Source: an uncultured Acidobacteriota bacterium
GTDB lineage: Bacteria; Acidobacteriota; Terriglobia; Bryobacterales; Bryobacteraceae
Assembly: GCA_902825945.1 (NCBI GenBank)
Contig: CADECY010000038.1
Span: forward strand, 7,749-54,984
Direction: 5' to 3'
DNA: 47,236 nt
The notes below the pieces were generated by a model. That model was not told the DNA's origin. It saw nothing but the letters and a program-made list of their open reading frames with translations, and did not search any database. Positions 8,538-17,375 of the stretch are shown in pieces (position 1 is the first letter of the stretch; every line of letters begins with the position of its first letter). The translations under genes and the position numbers were made by a program.

Positions 8538-9503
8538 CTAGGTGAAAACCTTTCTGAGTGTCAGCGATACACCCGAGATGCGGAATCCCCGTGCTTCATA
8601 AGCGCGGCCCGCGGGGACGTTGGAAATCTGTGTGCCCACTTCCACCGACTCGGCTTGCTCGCGCGCGCACCAGGCCAACGTGCCGAGCGTCACATCGCGC
8701 GCGCAACCGCTCCGCCGGGCCCAGCCGGCGGTTGCCACCAGGATGATGGTGGCGATCGAAATTCCCAGGCCTTGTTTTGCCGCCGCGTCCACCTTCACCG
8801 TCGCGTAGCCGGCGATACGGCCTTCGCGCTCGGTGACGATCACCGCGTCGGCTGCTTTGCCGAGACAGCAGTTCTCGGTCCAGACACCGTGCAGGTAATC
8901 CGATGTCGCCTTCGGAAGAAACGGATCGTTGTGGAACCGGTCATAGATAAACGACGTTCGCCCGATTTCGACCACCGCGTCGAGGTCCGCAGATTCGAAC
9001 AGCCGGGTACCCGCGGGAAACTGGCGCGAGATCTCACCGGCGACCGGAAGCGTAAACGTCTGGATGCCGTCGATTAATTCGAAGCCCGCCGCCTGCAGCG
9101 TATGCAGCGCGGCGTAGTCACGCGGATCGACGCGCGCGGTGAGATGGCGGATGCCTTGCCGCGCGCAATCGGAGACCACACTCGCCAGCACTTGTGGCGC
9201 GCGCAGACGGGCTTCCGGATACGATCCGGTCGAAACGAGCATCTCGAGCCGGCCCGCGGGAAATCCGAACATTCCGGAATCCCACGGAAGCTGCCGCCAG
9301 GCTGCCGCCGCCACCGGGCGATTGCTCTCGATCAGCGCGAAGCCGCCCGTCGCCGCGCGCCAAGCCGCCTCACCCTGCGCAAGCGAGTAGGCTGCGTGCC
9401 TTTCGGCGCCCACGCGATTCTCATAGGAAGGATAAGGGATCGACATCCGCGAGGCAATCAGGTTCCGCAACGGGTCCGGACTCGCCTGGCGAACTACGCT
9501 CAT
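8538..9503 (-). CDS. WecD-like GNAT acetyltransferase
   Basis: A 321-residue protein with a C-terminal GNAT fold (about 170-315). The stretch LPWDSGMFGFPAGRLE at about 73-88 is characteristic of WecD/RffC, the dTDP-fucosamine N-acetyltransferase, and its relatives; the strand and acetyl-CoA loop region lies around RIAGYATVKV and the final AYEARGFRISG. The probable reaction is N-acetylation of an amino sugar nucleotide for polysaccharide synthesis. Its ATG overlaps the stop of the phosphoglycosyl transferase gene (ATGA), so it is coupled to it. The exact sugar cannot be read from sequence, and the other genes of the dTDP-fucosamine route are not in this window, so I avoid the wecD symbol. Confidence 0.82.
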   Translation of the reverse strand: MSVVRQASPDPLRNLIASRMSIPYPSYENRVGAERHAAYSLAQGEAAWRAATGGFALIESNRPVAAAAWRQLPWDSGMFGFPAGRLEMLVSTGSYPEARLRAPQVLASVVSDCARQGIRHLTARVDPRDYAALHTLQAAGFELIDGIQTFTLPVAGEISRQFPAGTRLFESADLDAVVEIGRTSFIYDRFHNDPFLPKATSDYLHGVWTENCCLGKAADAVIVTEREGRIAGYATVKVDAAAKQGLGISIATIILVATAGWARRSGCARDVTLGTLAWCAREQAESVEVGTQISNVPAGRAYEARGFRISGVSLTLRKVFT

Positions 9504-10096
9504 TTCGCAGGCACTCCGCCCGCCGCCGAGTCATGAATGCCCTTGCGCGTCAGCACGTAGGGAATGGTACGCAGCAGCAGCAAGACGTCGAAAACGAACC
9601 CGCGCCGCGCGACGTACTCGACGTCGAGCGCCTTGCGCTGCTCCCAATTGATCTCGTTGCGTCCCGAGATCTGAGCGAGGCCCGTGATTCCGGGCTTCAC
9701 CTCGAGCTTGCGCTTCTCGGTCTCCGTGTAGAAGCGGATCTGATCCACCTGGTCGGGCCGCGGACCCACCAACGCCATATTGCCGAGAAGCACGTTGATC
9801 AACTGCGGCAATTCATCGAGGCTCGTCTCGCGCAGAAACCGGCCCACCGGCGTCACCCGCGGATCGCCGCTGCCGCACACCGCCGACCCATCCGCGTTGC
9901 GCAGATCGGGCGCGTTTACATACATGCTGCGAAATTTCAGGAACTGGAACGGCTTGCCGCCGAGCCCGAGCCGCGCCTGGCGGAACAGCACCGGGCCGGG
10001 CGAGGACAACCGCACCGCGATCGCACAGGCGATCATCACGGGCGACAGGACCAAGAGCGCGGCCGAAGAGAGGAGAATGTCGAGGATGCGAGGCAT
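9500..10096 (-). CDS. Undecaprenyl-phosphate sugar phosphotransferase (PglC/WcaJ-core type)
   Basis: A short (198-residue) monotopic phosphoglycosyl transferase: an N-terminal re-entrant helix (RILDILLSSAALLVLSPVMI), the basic GPVLFRQARLG and FLKFRSMY motifs, the catalytic Asp-Glu dyad in ETSLDELPQLINVL, and GNMALVGPRPD followed by KPGITGLAQISGR. Length equals PglC/WecA-independent small enzymes and lacks the extra N-terminal helices of WbaP. It should start the repeat unit by moving a sugar-1-phosphate to undecaprenyl phosphate on the inner face of the membrane. It starts 2 bases after wecB and overlaps the acetyltransferase. Confidence 0.93.
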   Translation of the reverse strand: MPRILDILLSSAALLVLSPVMIACAIAVRLSSPGPVLFRQARLGLGGKPFQFLKFRSMYVNAPDLRNADGSAVCGSGDPRVTPVGRFLRETSLDELPQLINVLLGNMALVGPRPDQVDQIRFYTETEKRKLEVKPGITGLAQISGRNEINWEQRKALDVEYVARRGFVFDVLLLLRTIPYVLTRKGIHDSAAGGVPAK

Positions 10097-10098
10097 GA

Positions 10099-11190
10099 CT
10101 AGTGCAACAATGCCTCCACGATTCGCCGCGCGGCGAACCCGTCGCCGAACGGACTTCCGGCCTTCGCCATCGATTGATAGGCCGAACTGTCGTTGAGCAG
10201 CCGCTCAGCCTCGCGAATGATCGTCTCTTCGTTCGTGCCCACCAGTTTCGCCGTGCCCGCTTCCACCGCTTCGGGCCGTTCGGTATTGTCGCGCATCACG
10301 AGCGCCGGTTTGCCGAGATAGGGCGCTTCTTCCTGCACGCCGCCGGAATCGGTGAGCAGCAGTTCGGCGCGCGCCATCAAATGCACGAACTTCTCATAGC
10401 TCAGCGGTTCGATCAGATGGATCCGCTCGTGACCCGCGAGCAAACGGTTGACCGGTTCGCGCACGTTCGGATTCAGATGGACCGGATAGACGAGCGTCAC
10501 CCCGGGATTCCGGTCAGCGAGCCCGCGTAACGCGCGGCACAGCGATTCGAACGGCGCGCCGAAACTTTCGCGCCGGTGAGCGGTCACCAACACTGTTCGG
10601 TGACCGTTGAGAAAGGGCAGGTCAAGCTCCACCTTACGTTCGAGCGTCAAGCGCAAGGCGTCGATGACCGTATTGCCGGTCACCTGGATTCGATCGGCAG
10701 CGACGTTCTCTTCCCGTAGAGTGCGCGCGGCGCGTTCGGTGGGCGCGAAATGATAACGCGTGACCGCTGTCGCGATGCGGCGGTTCAACTCCTCCGGGAA
10801 AGGGTTGAACAAATCGTCAGTGCGCAGGCCCGCCTCGACATGCGCGACATCGACCCGTTGATAAGCCGCCGCGAGGGCAGCCATCATCGCCGTCGTGGTG
10901 TCGCCCTGCACGATGACCACGTGCGGCTTCACCTGTTCGATCACACGCGTCACATCGATGAGCGCCTTCGCCGCGAAATCGGCGAGCTTCTGATTGGGCG
11001 CCATCAGATTGAGATCGATGTGCGGCTCGATGCCGAACCATCCGTGGACCTGATCGAGCATCTGGCGATGCTGCGCCGTCGAGCAGATCGTGTGCTCGAT
11101 CCGATCGGCATGTTTGGCGAGCTCGAGCGTGACGGGCGCGAGCTTGATGGCCTCCGGACGGGTGCCGACGATTGTCAGGATCCGTTTCAT
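10099..11190 (-). CDS. wecB: UDP-N-acetylglucosamine 2-epimerase (non-hydrolysing)
   Basis: A 363-residue WecB/MnaA enzyme converting UDP-GlcNAc to UDP-ManNAc. Clear family marks: N-terminal LTIVGTRPEAIKLAP, QGDTTTAM, HVEAGLRT with PFPEELNR, VTAHRRESFG, and C-terminal TDSGGVQEEAPYLGKP followed by RDNTERPEAVEAG, all in the two Rossmann-like domains of the GT-B fold. Length is normal. It is first in a four-gene minus-strand unit with the phosphoglycosyl transferase, acetyltransferase and membrane epimerase, so ManNAc or a derivative is probably part of the exported glycan. The ~600-base gap upstream, shared with a divergent secreted-protein gene, must carry its promoter. Confidence 0.95.
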   Translation of the reverse strand: MKRILTIVGTRPEAIKLAPVTLELAKHADRIEHTICSTAQHRQMLDQVHGWFGIEPHIDLNLMAPNQKLADFAAKALIDVTRVIEQVKPHVVIVQGDTTTAMMAALAAAYQRVDVAHVEAGLRTDDLFNPFPEELNRRIATAVTRYHFAPTERAARTLREENVAADRIQVTGNTVIDALRLTLERKVELDLPFLNGHRTVLVTAHRRESFGAPFESLCRALRGLADRNPGVTLVYPVHLNPNVREPVNRLLAGHERIHLIEPLSYEKFVHLMARAELLLTDSGGVQEEAPYLGKPALVMRDNTERPEAVEAGTAKLVGTNEETIIREAERLLNDSSAYQSMAKAGSPFGDGFAARRIVEALLH

Positions 11191-11787
11191 TCGCCCTCGG
11201 CGTTGTGGAATAGGAGGGCCGCTGACGGCAGCCCGGCGGCGGATGGGAAGGCGCCCGATGGGGGTCCGCGCGGGGTACTACTTTTTCAGAATAGCAGAGA
11301 GCGTGTGCCGTGGTGCGGAAAAACCGCTAACCGTGGGAGCGAGCCAACGCCGGTCCATCGCCCACCACTCGAGGGTAACCTCTCGCCCCCGCGAAATTCC
11401 CGGGCGCTTCGACTGGACATGGACCAAAGCCCTGTGGTGTACTGGAGAAGTTAACCGCACTGCCTGAACCAGATTTCGCGTTAAAGCAGTAATCGAGTTG
11501 TCACGCGGAGAGATATGCCGGAGGAACCCATGTGGGTCGGCGCCTAGTACCCTCGTGACACCTTAGAGGGCCGGATTGGCTGACGGCTGGTTGCATTTTA
11601 GATATTCCATTCTGCTTTGACGCTGTTCAGGGTCTGGGCCTTCTCGTCGAGTCAGTGCCCTCCCGTGGGCCAGTCTCGTACTAATGCTGTTCGAGGTGCG
11701 CACTCGGGGAAAATCGCTTTCGCCAGTATAAGGTGAAGGCCCAGGTCCGGCGTGTAGAAGCAACTCTCCAGTGCCGAACTATGGTCC
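11191..11787. other. Divergent intergenic region with promoters
   Basis: About 600 bases between wecB (leftward) and the malectin/cytochrome-like gene (rightward), with no credible reading frame. It is more AT-rich in patches than its surroundings and must contain both promoters; I could not fix -35/-10 boxes with confidence. A nested inverted-repeat structure lies near 11499-11560. Confidence 0.5.
11499..11560. other. Nested inverted repeats, possible structured RNA or operator
   Basis: Outer arms TGTCACG (11499-11505) and CGTGACA (11554-11560) pair perfectly. Inside, GCCG (11517-11520) pairs with CGGC (11538-11541), and ACCC (11526-11529) pairs with GGGT (11534-11537) around a 4-base loop, leaving GAGGA as a one-sided bulge. 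It lies about 230 bases before the start of the secreted-protein gene. It fits no riboswitch class I know. It could be a leader structure or a protein-binding palindrome. Confidence 0.35.
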
Positions 11788-14700
11788 ATGAGCTTCTCGT
11801 TTCGTTCCGCCGCCGTGTGGACACCGATTGTTTTTTGTCTGACTCTGCCGGGTTATGGTCAGACGACTCTCCGTATCAACGCGGGCGGACAGGCAGTGAC
11901 CGATTCGGCCGGAAATCAATGGATCGCCGACACATACTTCAGTGGCGGGAAGAGTTCTTCCACCACGACAGCAATTGCCTTGACGAACGGAGTGCCAGTG
12001 TATCAAACACAGCGCAGCGCGAAATCGCTGACTTATAATCTTCCATTGCCCAATGCCAGTTACGTTGCGGTCCTGCTTTTCGCGGAGATCGTTCAGGGAA
12101 CAGCGATCGGAAACCGGCAGATGGATATCTACCTCAACGGAACCCGGGTCTACCAGAAGCTCGACGTCACGCGCCTCGCGGGCGGTACGTTTCGAGCATT
12201 TGCCACGCAACACCCCGTGACGGTGTCGGCGGGTACGCTCTCGGTCCGGATCGATGGCGTGACCGGCGCCGCGATTCTGAATGGAATCGCCATTACTCCG
12301 GTGATTACCCCGGTCACGATATCCCCTGTCTCACCGGCAACGGTCACCCTTGGACCGGGAGGCCGGCAGGCATTCACGGCAAGCGTAACAAACACGACGG
12401 ACACGGGTCTGTTGTGGTCGATCAGTCCCGCCACTGGGTCGATCTCGACCACAGGTGTCTATACCGCTCCTGCATTGCTCTCCGCGGACTCGGTGGTAAC
12501 GGTTAAGGCAGCAAGCGCGGCCGATCCGTCAAAGGCCGCTACGGCAACGGTCAGCTTGAAGCGCACCAGTGGCATTGGGGTATCGATCAGTCCCCTAACG
12601 CCTACATTGGGATCGGACGAGACCCGTCAATTCACGGCCGCCGTGACGAATACTTCCAACACGGCCGTCGTCTGGTCGGCGACAGCCGGGACGATCTCGA
12701 GTACCGGCCTATACAAGGCACCGGCTGGCATCTCGACCAATACCTCCGCCACGGTCAAGGCGACCAGCGTCGCTGACGCCACGCGCTCGGCTTCGACGAC
12801 GGTGACCCTGTTACCGCCGAAGGTTACGATCACCCCAGCATCGGTAACGCTCGTTCCCTCCGGCACACAGCAATTCTCGGCAACTGTGGCCTACTCCTCG
12901 AACAAATCCGTGGTTTGGTCCATCAATCCTGCCGTTGGAACGATCTCGGCAGCCGGGCTCTACACGGCGCCCGCGACCGTGACGTCCGACCAAACGATCG
13001 CGGTTCGCGCCACCAGCGCGGCAGACCCCAAACAGTACGCCGCGGCCTCGGTCTACCTGAAGACGCCGTCGGATGCGACACCGCCCACGGTCTCCTTTAC
13101 TGCACCCCAGGCTGGTACGTCAAACCGTGGCACGGTTGCGGTCCAGGTCGCGGCGGCGGATAATGTGGGAGTGAAGTCCGTGCAGCTTCTGTTGAACGGC
13201 GCAGTACTTGCGACGCTGTCGAGTCCATACTCGTACGCCTGGGACACCAAGAGGGCGCCGAACGGGTCGAATACGCTTCGCGCGGTCGCAACGGATGCGG
13301 CAGGTAACCGTACGCAGGCGGATGTGGCCGTCAACGTCGACAACCCGATTTCGATTGTGACGATGCCGATTGAAGTTCTCGGACCCGTGGGTACCACCAG
13401 GGAGATCACGTTGGACGTTCCGAGTCCCGTGACCACCACCGATAGCTACCGGATGCAACTTCGCATTCATGGCCTCGATTATGACAACAAGGTAGCTGTT
13501 CAGATCAATGATGGTGTTTGGACGATTCTGAACAACACGACGGTGACTCTCCCCACCCTCGAGCGTGCCTATGGAGGAATCGGCGGAGGCTATCACACCC
13601 TTCGCCCGTCATTCCGATTGCCACTCGCAGCCTTGAAGGAAGGCCCGAACAAGGTCGCTTTCCGCCTCGAAACCTCGAACGGCGTGTCGAGCGGCTACCG
13701 TGTTCTCGCCGTCAACTTCATCCGGCCGGACAACTCGCTGATGGTTCCCGCTACCTCGTTCGCTGACGAGGACCCCAATACCTGGCTTCCACCGAGCACG
13801 GCCTCGGCGGACATTCTGGAAGGAGAGCGTCTGTGGCGCCAGGCCACCCTCACCTCTCCGGGCTTCCCGAACGGCATGAAAGCCAAATGTTCGGACTGCC
13901 ATGCTCAGGACGGCCGTGACCTCAAATACTTCAACTACTCGAATAACTCCATACGCGCCCGCAGCGTTTTCCATGGACTGACCGAAGCCCAGGGTGACCA
14001 GATTGCAAGCTATATCCGTTCGCTGAACGTGCCCAGTCCGGGGAGGCCGTGGAATCCGCCATACCAGCCGGGTCCTGGGTTGGATTCGAAGCCGGTCGCA
14101 GAGTGGTCGGCGGGGGCAGGATTGGATTGGGTTTTGGAGAAGGATTCGGACATGCTCCCGTACATCTTCCCTCCGTCGGGAAAACCCACCCAACTTATCC
14201 TTGCCGATGCTAATCTTAACGGACGCGAAATCCCGGTCGCGATGCAATTGCCCGACTGGAACCACTGGCTGCCCACGATCCATCCCATGGACGCATTTTC
14301 GACGTTCCCAGGAAGTGTTCTGGAGGTCGTTTACACCAAGACCAGAGAGCGGTTGAAACCAAACGATCCATCAGCCTATCTGAACGCCAACAGTGTCTAT
14401 CTCTACTGGGTCGCGCGCTATCTCGAATTCAGGATCAACAACGGCCTCGAAAACTTCAGCGACGTTTGGTCTGATGAGAGGATTCATCAAGCGTACTCCA
14501 TTCAGCAGTGGAATCTCACCAAGAATTGGGAGTTGAATCAGGAATTCGGCCTGGAGGGCATGGCCAGGACCGTGTTTGGGCCCCAAGCCGATGACCGAGC
14601 CTGGTACAGCCACATCCCGTTCCATTCTTCACCGGCAGTGCCACAGGTCAATTCCGTCTTATCCAGAAGCCGAATGAGATACCTAGCGCAGGTGTGGTAC

Positions 14701-15282
14701 AACCTTCAACTCGTGCTAAATAATGGCAACAAGGTGAGTAGTGGGACCACCCCAATTGACTGGCCGTACATCCACGCGAGAGTCGCCGAGACTTCAAGTA
14801 GGCTGTCCGCTCCGCAGATCGGATTGCAGTCTCTGTGGCTGGTACGGGCGTTGCAAGACGCGGCTGCCGGAAGTAGTGTGGCCGGGCCGTCCGGGAAAGG
14901 ATGGCGCCCATCAATCAACCTGCCCTACATGCTAACGGACCTGTACTGGTATCCAATCTGGTCCGACATACCGGTGTCCGACCGGACTACGATCATGGAA
15001 GGGTTTTTGGCTAGCTGGTATGAGAAAGCCAGGACGTTCCAACCATCCGCGATAGCTGAGTTAGAGCCACTGTCATTATCGGTGACTTCCCCCAATCAGA
15101 ACAGCACCCGGATGGCTGAGCGCCTCTGGTTCGCGCTGCCGCGGTTCCGATTCTGGGGCGTCTCGAGCGTCTTGACGTCCTCGGTGGCCGATTGGGCAGC
15201 GACCGTCTGGCCGAACCTCGACTGGAATTCTACAAAGGTAAAGACCTGCACATTAGTGGCACCGGAGGTCGTGTGCCAATAG
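11788..15282 (+). CDS. Large secreted malectin / Ig-repeat / cytochrome c-like protein
   Basis: A 1164-residue exported protein. Residues 1-24 form a signal peptide. Residues ~27-170 look like a malectin-type carbohydrate-binding domain (LRINAGGQAV, WIADTYFSGG, MDIYLNGTRV). Three Ig-like (Big2-type) repeats follow at about 174-257, 263-341 and 345-425, each with the pattern W-S-I/A ... GTIS..GLYTAP, then a fourth Ig-like domain at ~430-516 (PPTVSFTAPQAG). Near residue 701 there is one haem c site, CSDCH (C701, C704, H705), within a small cytochrome-like segment ending SYIRSLNVPSPG. The last ~400 residues are unknown, rich in aromatic residues. It is followed 38 bases later by acyltransferase and other sugar genes. 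Likely cell-surface or periplasmic; redox function is inferred from the single CxxCH only. Confidence 0.8.
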   Translation: MSFSFRSAAVWTPIVFCLTLPGYGQTTLRINAGGQAVTDSAGNQWIADTYFSGGKSSSTTTAIALTNGVPVYQTQRSAKSLTYNLPLPNASYVAVLLFAEIVQGTAIGNRQMDIYLNGTRVYQKLDVTRLAGGTFRAFATQHPVTVSAGTLSVRIDGVTGAAILNGIAITPVITPVTISPVSPATVTLGPGGRQAFTASVTNTTDTGLLWSISPATGSISTTGVYTAPALLSADSVVTVKAASAADPSKAATATVSLKRTSGIGVSISPLTPTLGSDETRQFTAAVTNTSNTAVVWSATAGTISSTGLYKAPAGISTNTSATVKATSVADATRSASTTVTLLPPKVTITPASVTLVPSGTQQFSATVAYSSNKSVVWSINPAVGTISAAGLYTAPATVTSDQTIAVRATSAADPKQYAAASVYLKTPSDATPPTVSFTAPQAGTSNRGTVAVQVAAADNVGVKSVQLLLNGAVLATLSSPYSYAWDTKRAPNGSNTLRAVATDAAGNRTQADVAVNVDNPISIVTMPIEVLGPVGTTREITLDVPSPVTTTDSYRMQLRIHGLDYDNKVAVQINDGVWTILNNTTVTLPTLERAYGGIGGGYHTLRPSFRLPLAALKEGPNKVAFRLETSNGVSSGYRVLAVNFIRPDNSLMVPATSFADEDPNTWLPPSTASADILEGERLWRQATLTSPGFPNGMKAKCSDCHAQDGRDLKYFNYSNNSIRARSVFHGLTEAQGDQIASYIRSLNVPSPGRPWNPPYQPGPGLDSKPVAEWSAGAGLDWVLEKDSDMLPYIFPPSGKPTQLILADANLNGREIPVAMQLPDWNHWLPTIHPMDAFSTFPGSVLEVVYTKTRERLKPNDPSAYLNANSVYLYWVARYLEFRINNGLENFSDVWSDERIHQAYSIQQWNLTKNWELNQEFGLEGMARTVFGPQADDRAWYSHIPFHSSPAVPQVNSVLSRSRMRYLAQVWYNLQLVLNNGNKVSSGTTPIDWPYIHARVAETSSRLSAPQIGLQSLWLVRALQDAAAGSSVAGPSGKGWRPSINLPYMLTDLYWYPIWSDIPVSDRTTIMEGFLASWYEKARTFQPSAIAELEPLSLSVTSPNQNSTRMAERLWFALPRFRFWGVSSVLTSSVADWAATVWPNLDWNSTKVKTCTLVAPEVVCQ

Positions 15283-15319
15283 CACGGCCCCTACCAGCTA
15301 CAAGCAGCGGCTGCTACTG

Positions 15320-16354
15320 ATGGCCGCGCCTCCCCCAACACTCCATCCACACTTCGGTGCACTGAACCAACGGAAACATATCGATATCATTGATGCATTG
15401 CGAGCGATCGCAGCGTTATCCGTGTTCTGGTATCATCTTTCCGGGTTCAAAGCCTGGACGATTCCTGGCCTGCATGAAAGTGGCCGATATGGTTGGCTGG
15501 GCGTCCAGGTGTTTTTCGCAATTTCCGGATTCATAATACCGTACTCCCTTAGTCAGGTGGACTATCGGCCGCGTTCCTTCGGCCGATTCCTCGCCAAACG
15601 TGTCGTTCGATTAGATCCGCCATATCTCGCAACTATTGTTATGATAGTCGCGTACTCGTATCTAGCATCGAGAACACCACTTCATCAGGGAGAGCCCTTT
15701 CACATACCTGTGCGGAGAGTTCTGGCTCACCTATTTTACCTTAACACGTTTTTGGGCCTCCCGTGGCTTGCCGATGTGTTCTGGACACTTGCGATCGAGT
15801 TCCAATACTATATCGCGGTTGGACTGCTATATCCGCTCCTTTCTATTCGAGGCTGGTACATCTCTGTGTTGCTGGTGACGGCCGCGGCGGTGGGGGCGGT
15901 CGCTTTCCCACTGAGCGACTTTCTGCCGCACCACGCACCATCTTTCCTATTTGGAATCTGTGCATTTCGCTTCAAGGGGCTCAATGTTCCGAGGTGGGAA
16001 TTCGTGACCGGAGTGTGCGCAACCTTCGCGACAACGGCGGTGCTAATCGGGAGTCCTCAGGCCTTGGCCGGGCTTGCAACATGCGCGGCCCTCGTCTCTG
16101 GGTGGTCATCTACACCGCTGCTGACTTGGTTTGGCCGCATGAGCTATTCGCTGTACTTGACACACGCCACGATTGCCGATATCGTCGTGAACCAGGGTTT
16201 AAAGATGCTCGGCGGCGGTTACAGTCGCGAAGTCATCGTGCTCTCGAGTGCCGCGGGCGCCGCTTTGATCTGCGCTTTTGTGATGTTGAGGCTTGTCGAG
16301 GAACCTGCCAAAGCCGCAGCAGCGGCGATCACGTACAAATCACGAGATCGCTAA
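15320..16354 (+). CDS. Acyltransferase-3 family membrane protein
   Basis: A 344-residue OafA/YrhL-type membrane acyltransferase with about ten hydrophobic helices. The conserved R-x10-H pair of helix 1 is present (R28 and H39 in DALRAIAALSVFWYH), as is the LAIEFQYY variant of the EEQFY motif. Such enzymes move acetyl or other acyl groups across the inner membrane to sugars of surface polysaccharides. It follows the secreted malectin protein by 38 bases and precedes a methyltransferase, so it is probably in the same plus-strand unit. Its codon use looks less GC-rich than the flanking minus-strand genes. A broken relative is found at 23.05-23.4 kb. Confidence 0.92.
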   Translation: MAAPPPTLHPHFGALNQRKHIDIIDALRAIAALSVFWYHLSGFKAWTIPGLHESGRYGWLGVQVFFAISGFIIPYSLSQVDYRPRSFGRFLAKRVVRLDPPYLATIVMIVAYSYLASRTPLHQGEPFHIPVRRVLAHLFYLNTFLGLPWLADVFWTLAIEFQYYIAVGLLYPLLSIRGWYISVLLVTAAAVGAVAFPLSDFLPHHAPSFLFGICAFRFKGLNVPRWEFVTGVCATFATTAVLIGSPQALAGLATCAALVSGWSSTPLLTWFGRMSYSLYLTHATIADIVVNQGLKMLGGGYSREVIVLSSAAGAALICAFVMLRLVEEPAKAAAAAITYKSRDR

Positions 16355-16425
16355 GCCCACGGACACCGCAGCCCCGGCTTCCCCTCGATCCAGAGGCCGG
16401 GTGTCGCCGTTCGAAGCGAACCCGT

Positions 16426-17160
16426 ATGGTATTTTGGATATCAATGGGTTCGCTGTTCCGCATCCTGGACGCATCGATAGCCGGACGCCTCGTTCTTCCC
16501 GGATACCCGGACACCGCGCGGCTCCAGGTTCAACTTCCGAATCTGCGCCTCACGCTTGGCACTCATACGTTCCGGGGCCGCGTGCTGAACGCGGGCTGTG
16601 GCGAGGGACTGTATTCGGACTTCCTCGAGAGCTTTCGCGAGATCGCGCGGATTGACAACGTCGACATCGACTTTCCAGCCGCCGTGCAGCGCCGGGCGGA
16701 TACCAGGAATCATGTCGCTCAGGGTTCCCTGACGGATTTGCCGTACGAGCCCGGGGTTTTCGATGGCTGTCTCTGCACTGAGGTGATCGAGCACATTGCC
16801 GATCACGACAAGGCCGTCAGTGAACTGTGGCGGGTGTTGAAGCCAGGTGGACTTCTGCTGGCGAGCGTGCCGCAGAATCCGGCGCCGTACGATCCCAATC
16901 ATGCCAGGCAGGGATATGACGCCGCTGAATTCCGCGCTCTACTCGAACGGAACGGCTTCCAGGTGGTCACGATGACGAGCTGTTTTCACTGGGCAATGCG
17001 GTTCATCATGCATTATTGGCGATCCCCGGCCTTTCGGTTCGGATCCGCTGGAACACCGTACCTGCCAAAAGCCGTACTGTGGTGTCTCGGGGAGTTGGAC
17101 AATTTGATTCCGGCGGGAGTTCCGTGGGATTTGTGCGTCGTGGCCATTCGACGGCCATGA
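16426..17160 (+). CDS. Class I SAM-dependent methyltransferase
   Basis: A 244-residue methyltransferase of the Methyltransf_11 type. Motif I is VLNAGCGEGLYSD, followed by the acidic NVDIDF, the CTEVIEHIADHDKAV motif and LKPGGLLLASVPQ. The frame is open far upstream inside the acyltransferase gene, but protein-like sequence begins only near MGSLFRILD, so ATG at 16426 or 16444 is the start; neither has a clear ribosome site. Position between an acyltransferase and a GT2 suggests methylation of a sugar or lipid-linked glycan in the cytoplasm. Confidence 0.85.
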   Translation: MVFWISMGSLFRILDASIAGRLVLPGYPDTARLQVQLPNLRLTLGTHTFRGRVLNAGCGEGLYSDFLESFREIARIDNVDIDFPAAVQRRADTRNHVAQGSLTDLPYEPGVFDGCLCTEVIEHIADHDKAVSELWRVLKPGGLLLASVPQNPAPYDPNHARQGYDAAEFRALLERNGFQVVTMTSCFHWAMRFIMHYWRSPAFRFGSAGTPYLPKAVLWCLGELDNLIPAGVPWDLCVVAIRRP

Positions 17161-17375
17161 TCACGGCGAGATGTGTTTCCTACATCATGCAGCCCAACAT
17201 TACGACAAAGCCGAGCAGTTCTTCGCTCCGCGCACGCTGGCCGGAGCGGAAGAACACAGTCCACCGGAGACGACTATCGAACAAGAATGATGTGCAGCTC
17301 TATGTCTTCGCCATCGTGCTCAATGGACTGTGGCCTCTTGATCACAAGCGTGCTGGATAAAGGCGGACACGTGGT

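Noticed and set aside
11461..11580. Cyclic di-GMP or other known riboswitch
   Set aside because: The nested repeats do not match the conserved cores of the GEMM, SAM, THF or other classes I can recall.
15763..16425. Upstream part of the frame containing the methyltransferase at 16426
   Set aside because: It lies within the acyltransferase gene in another frame and is not protein-like; only the portion after 16426 is a methyltransferase.
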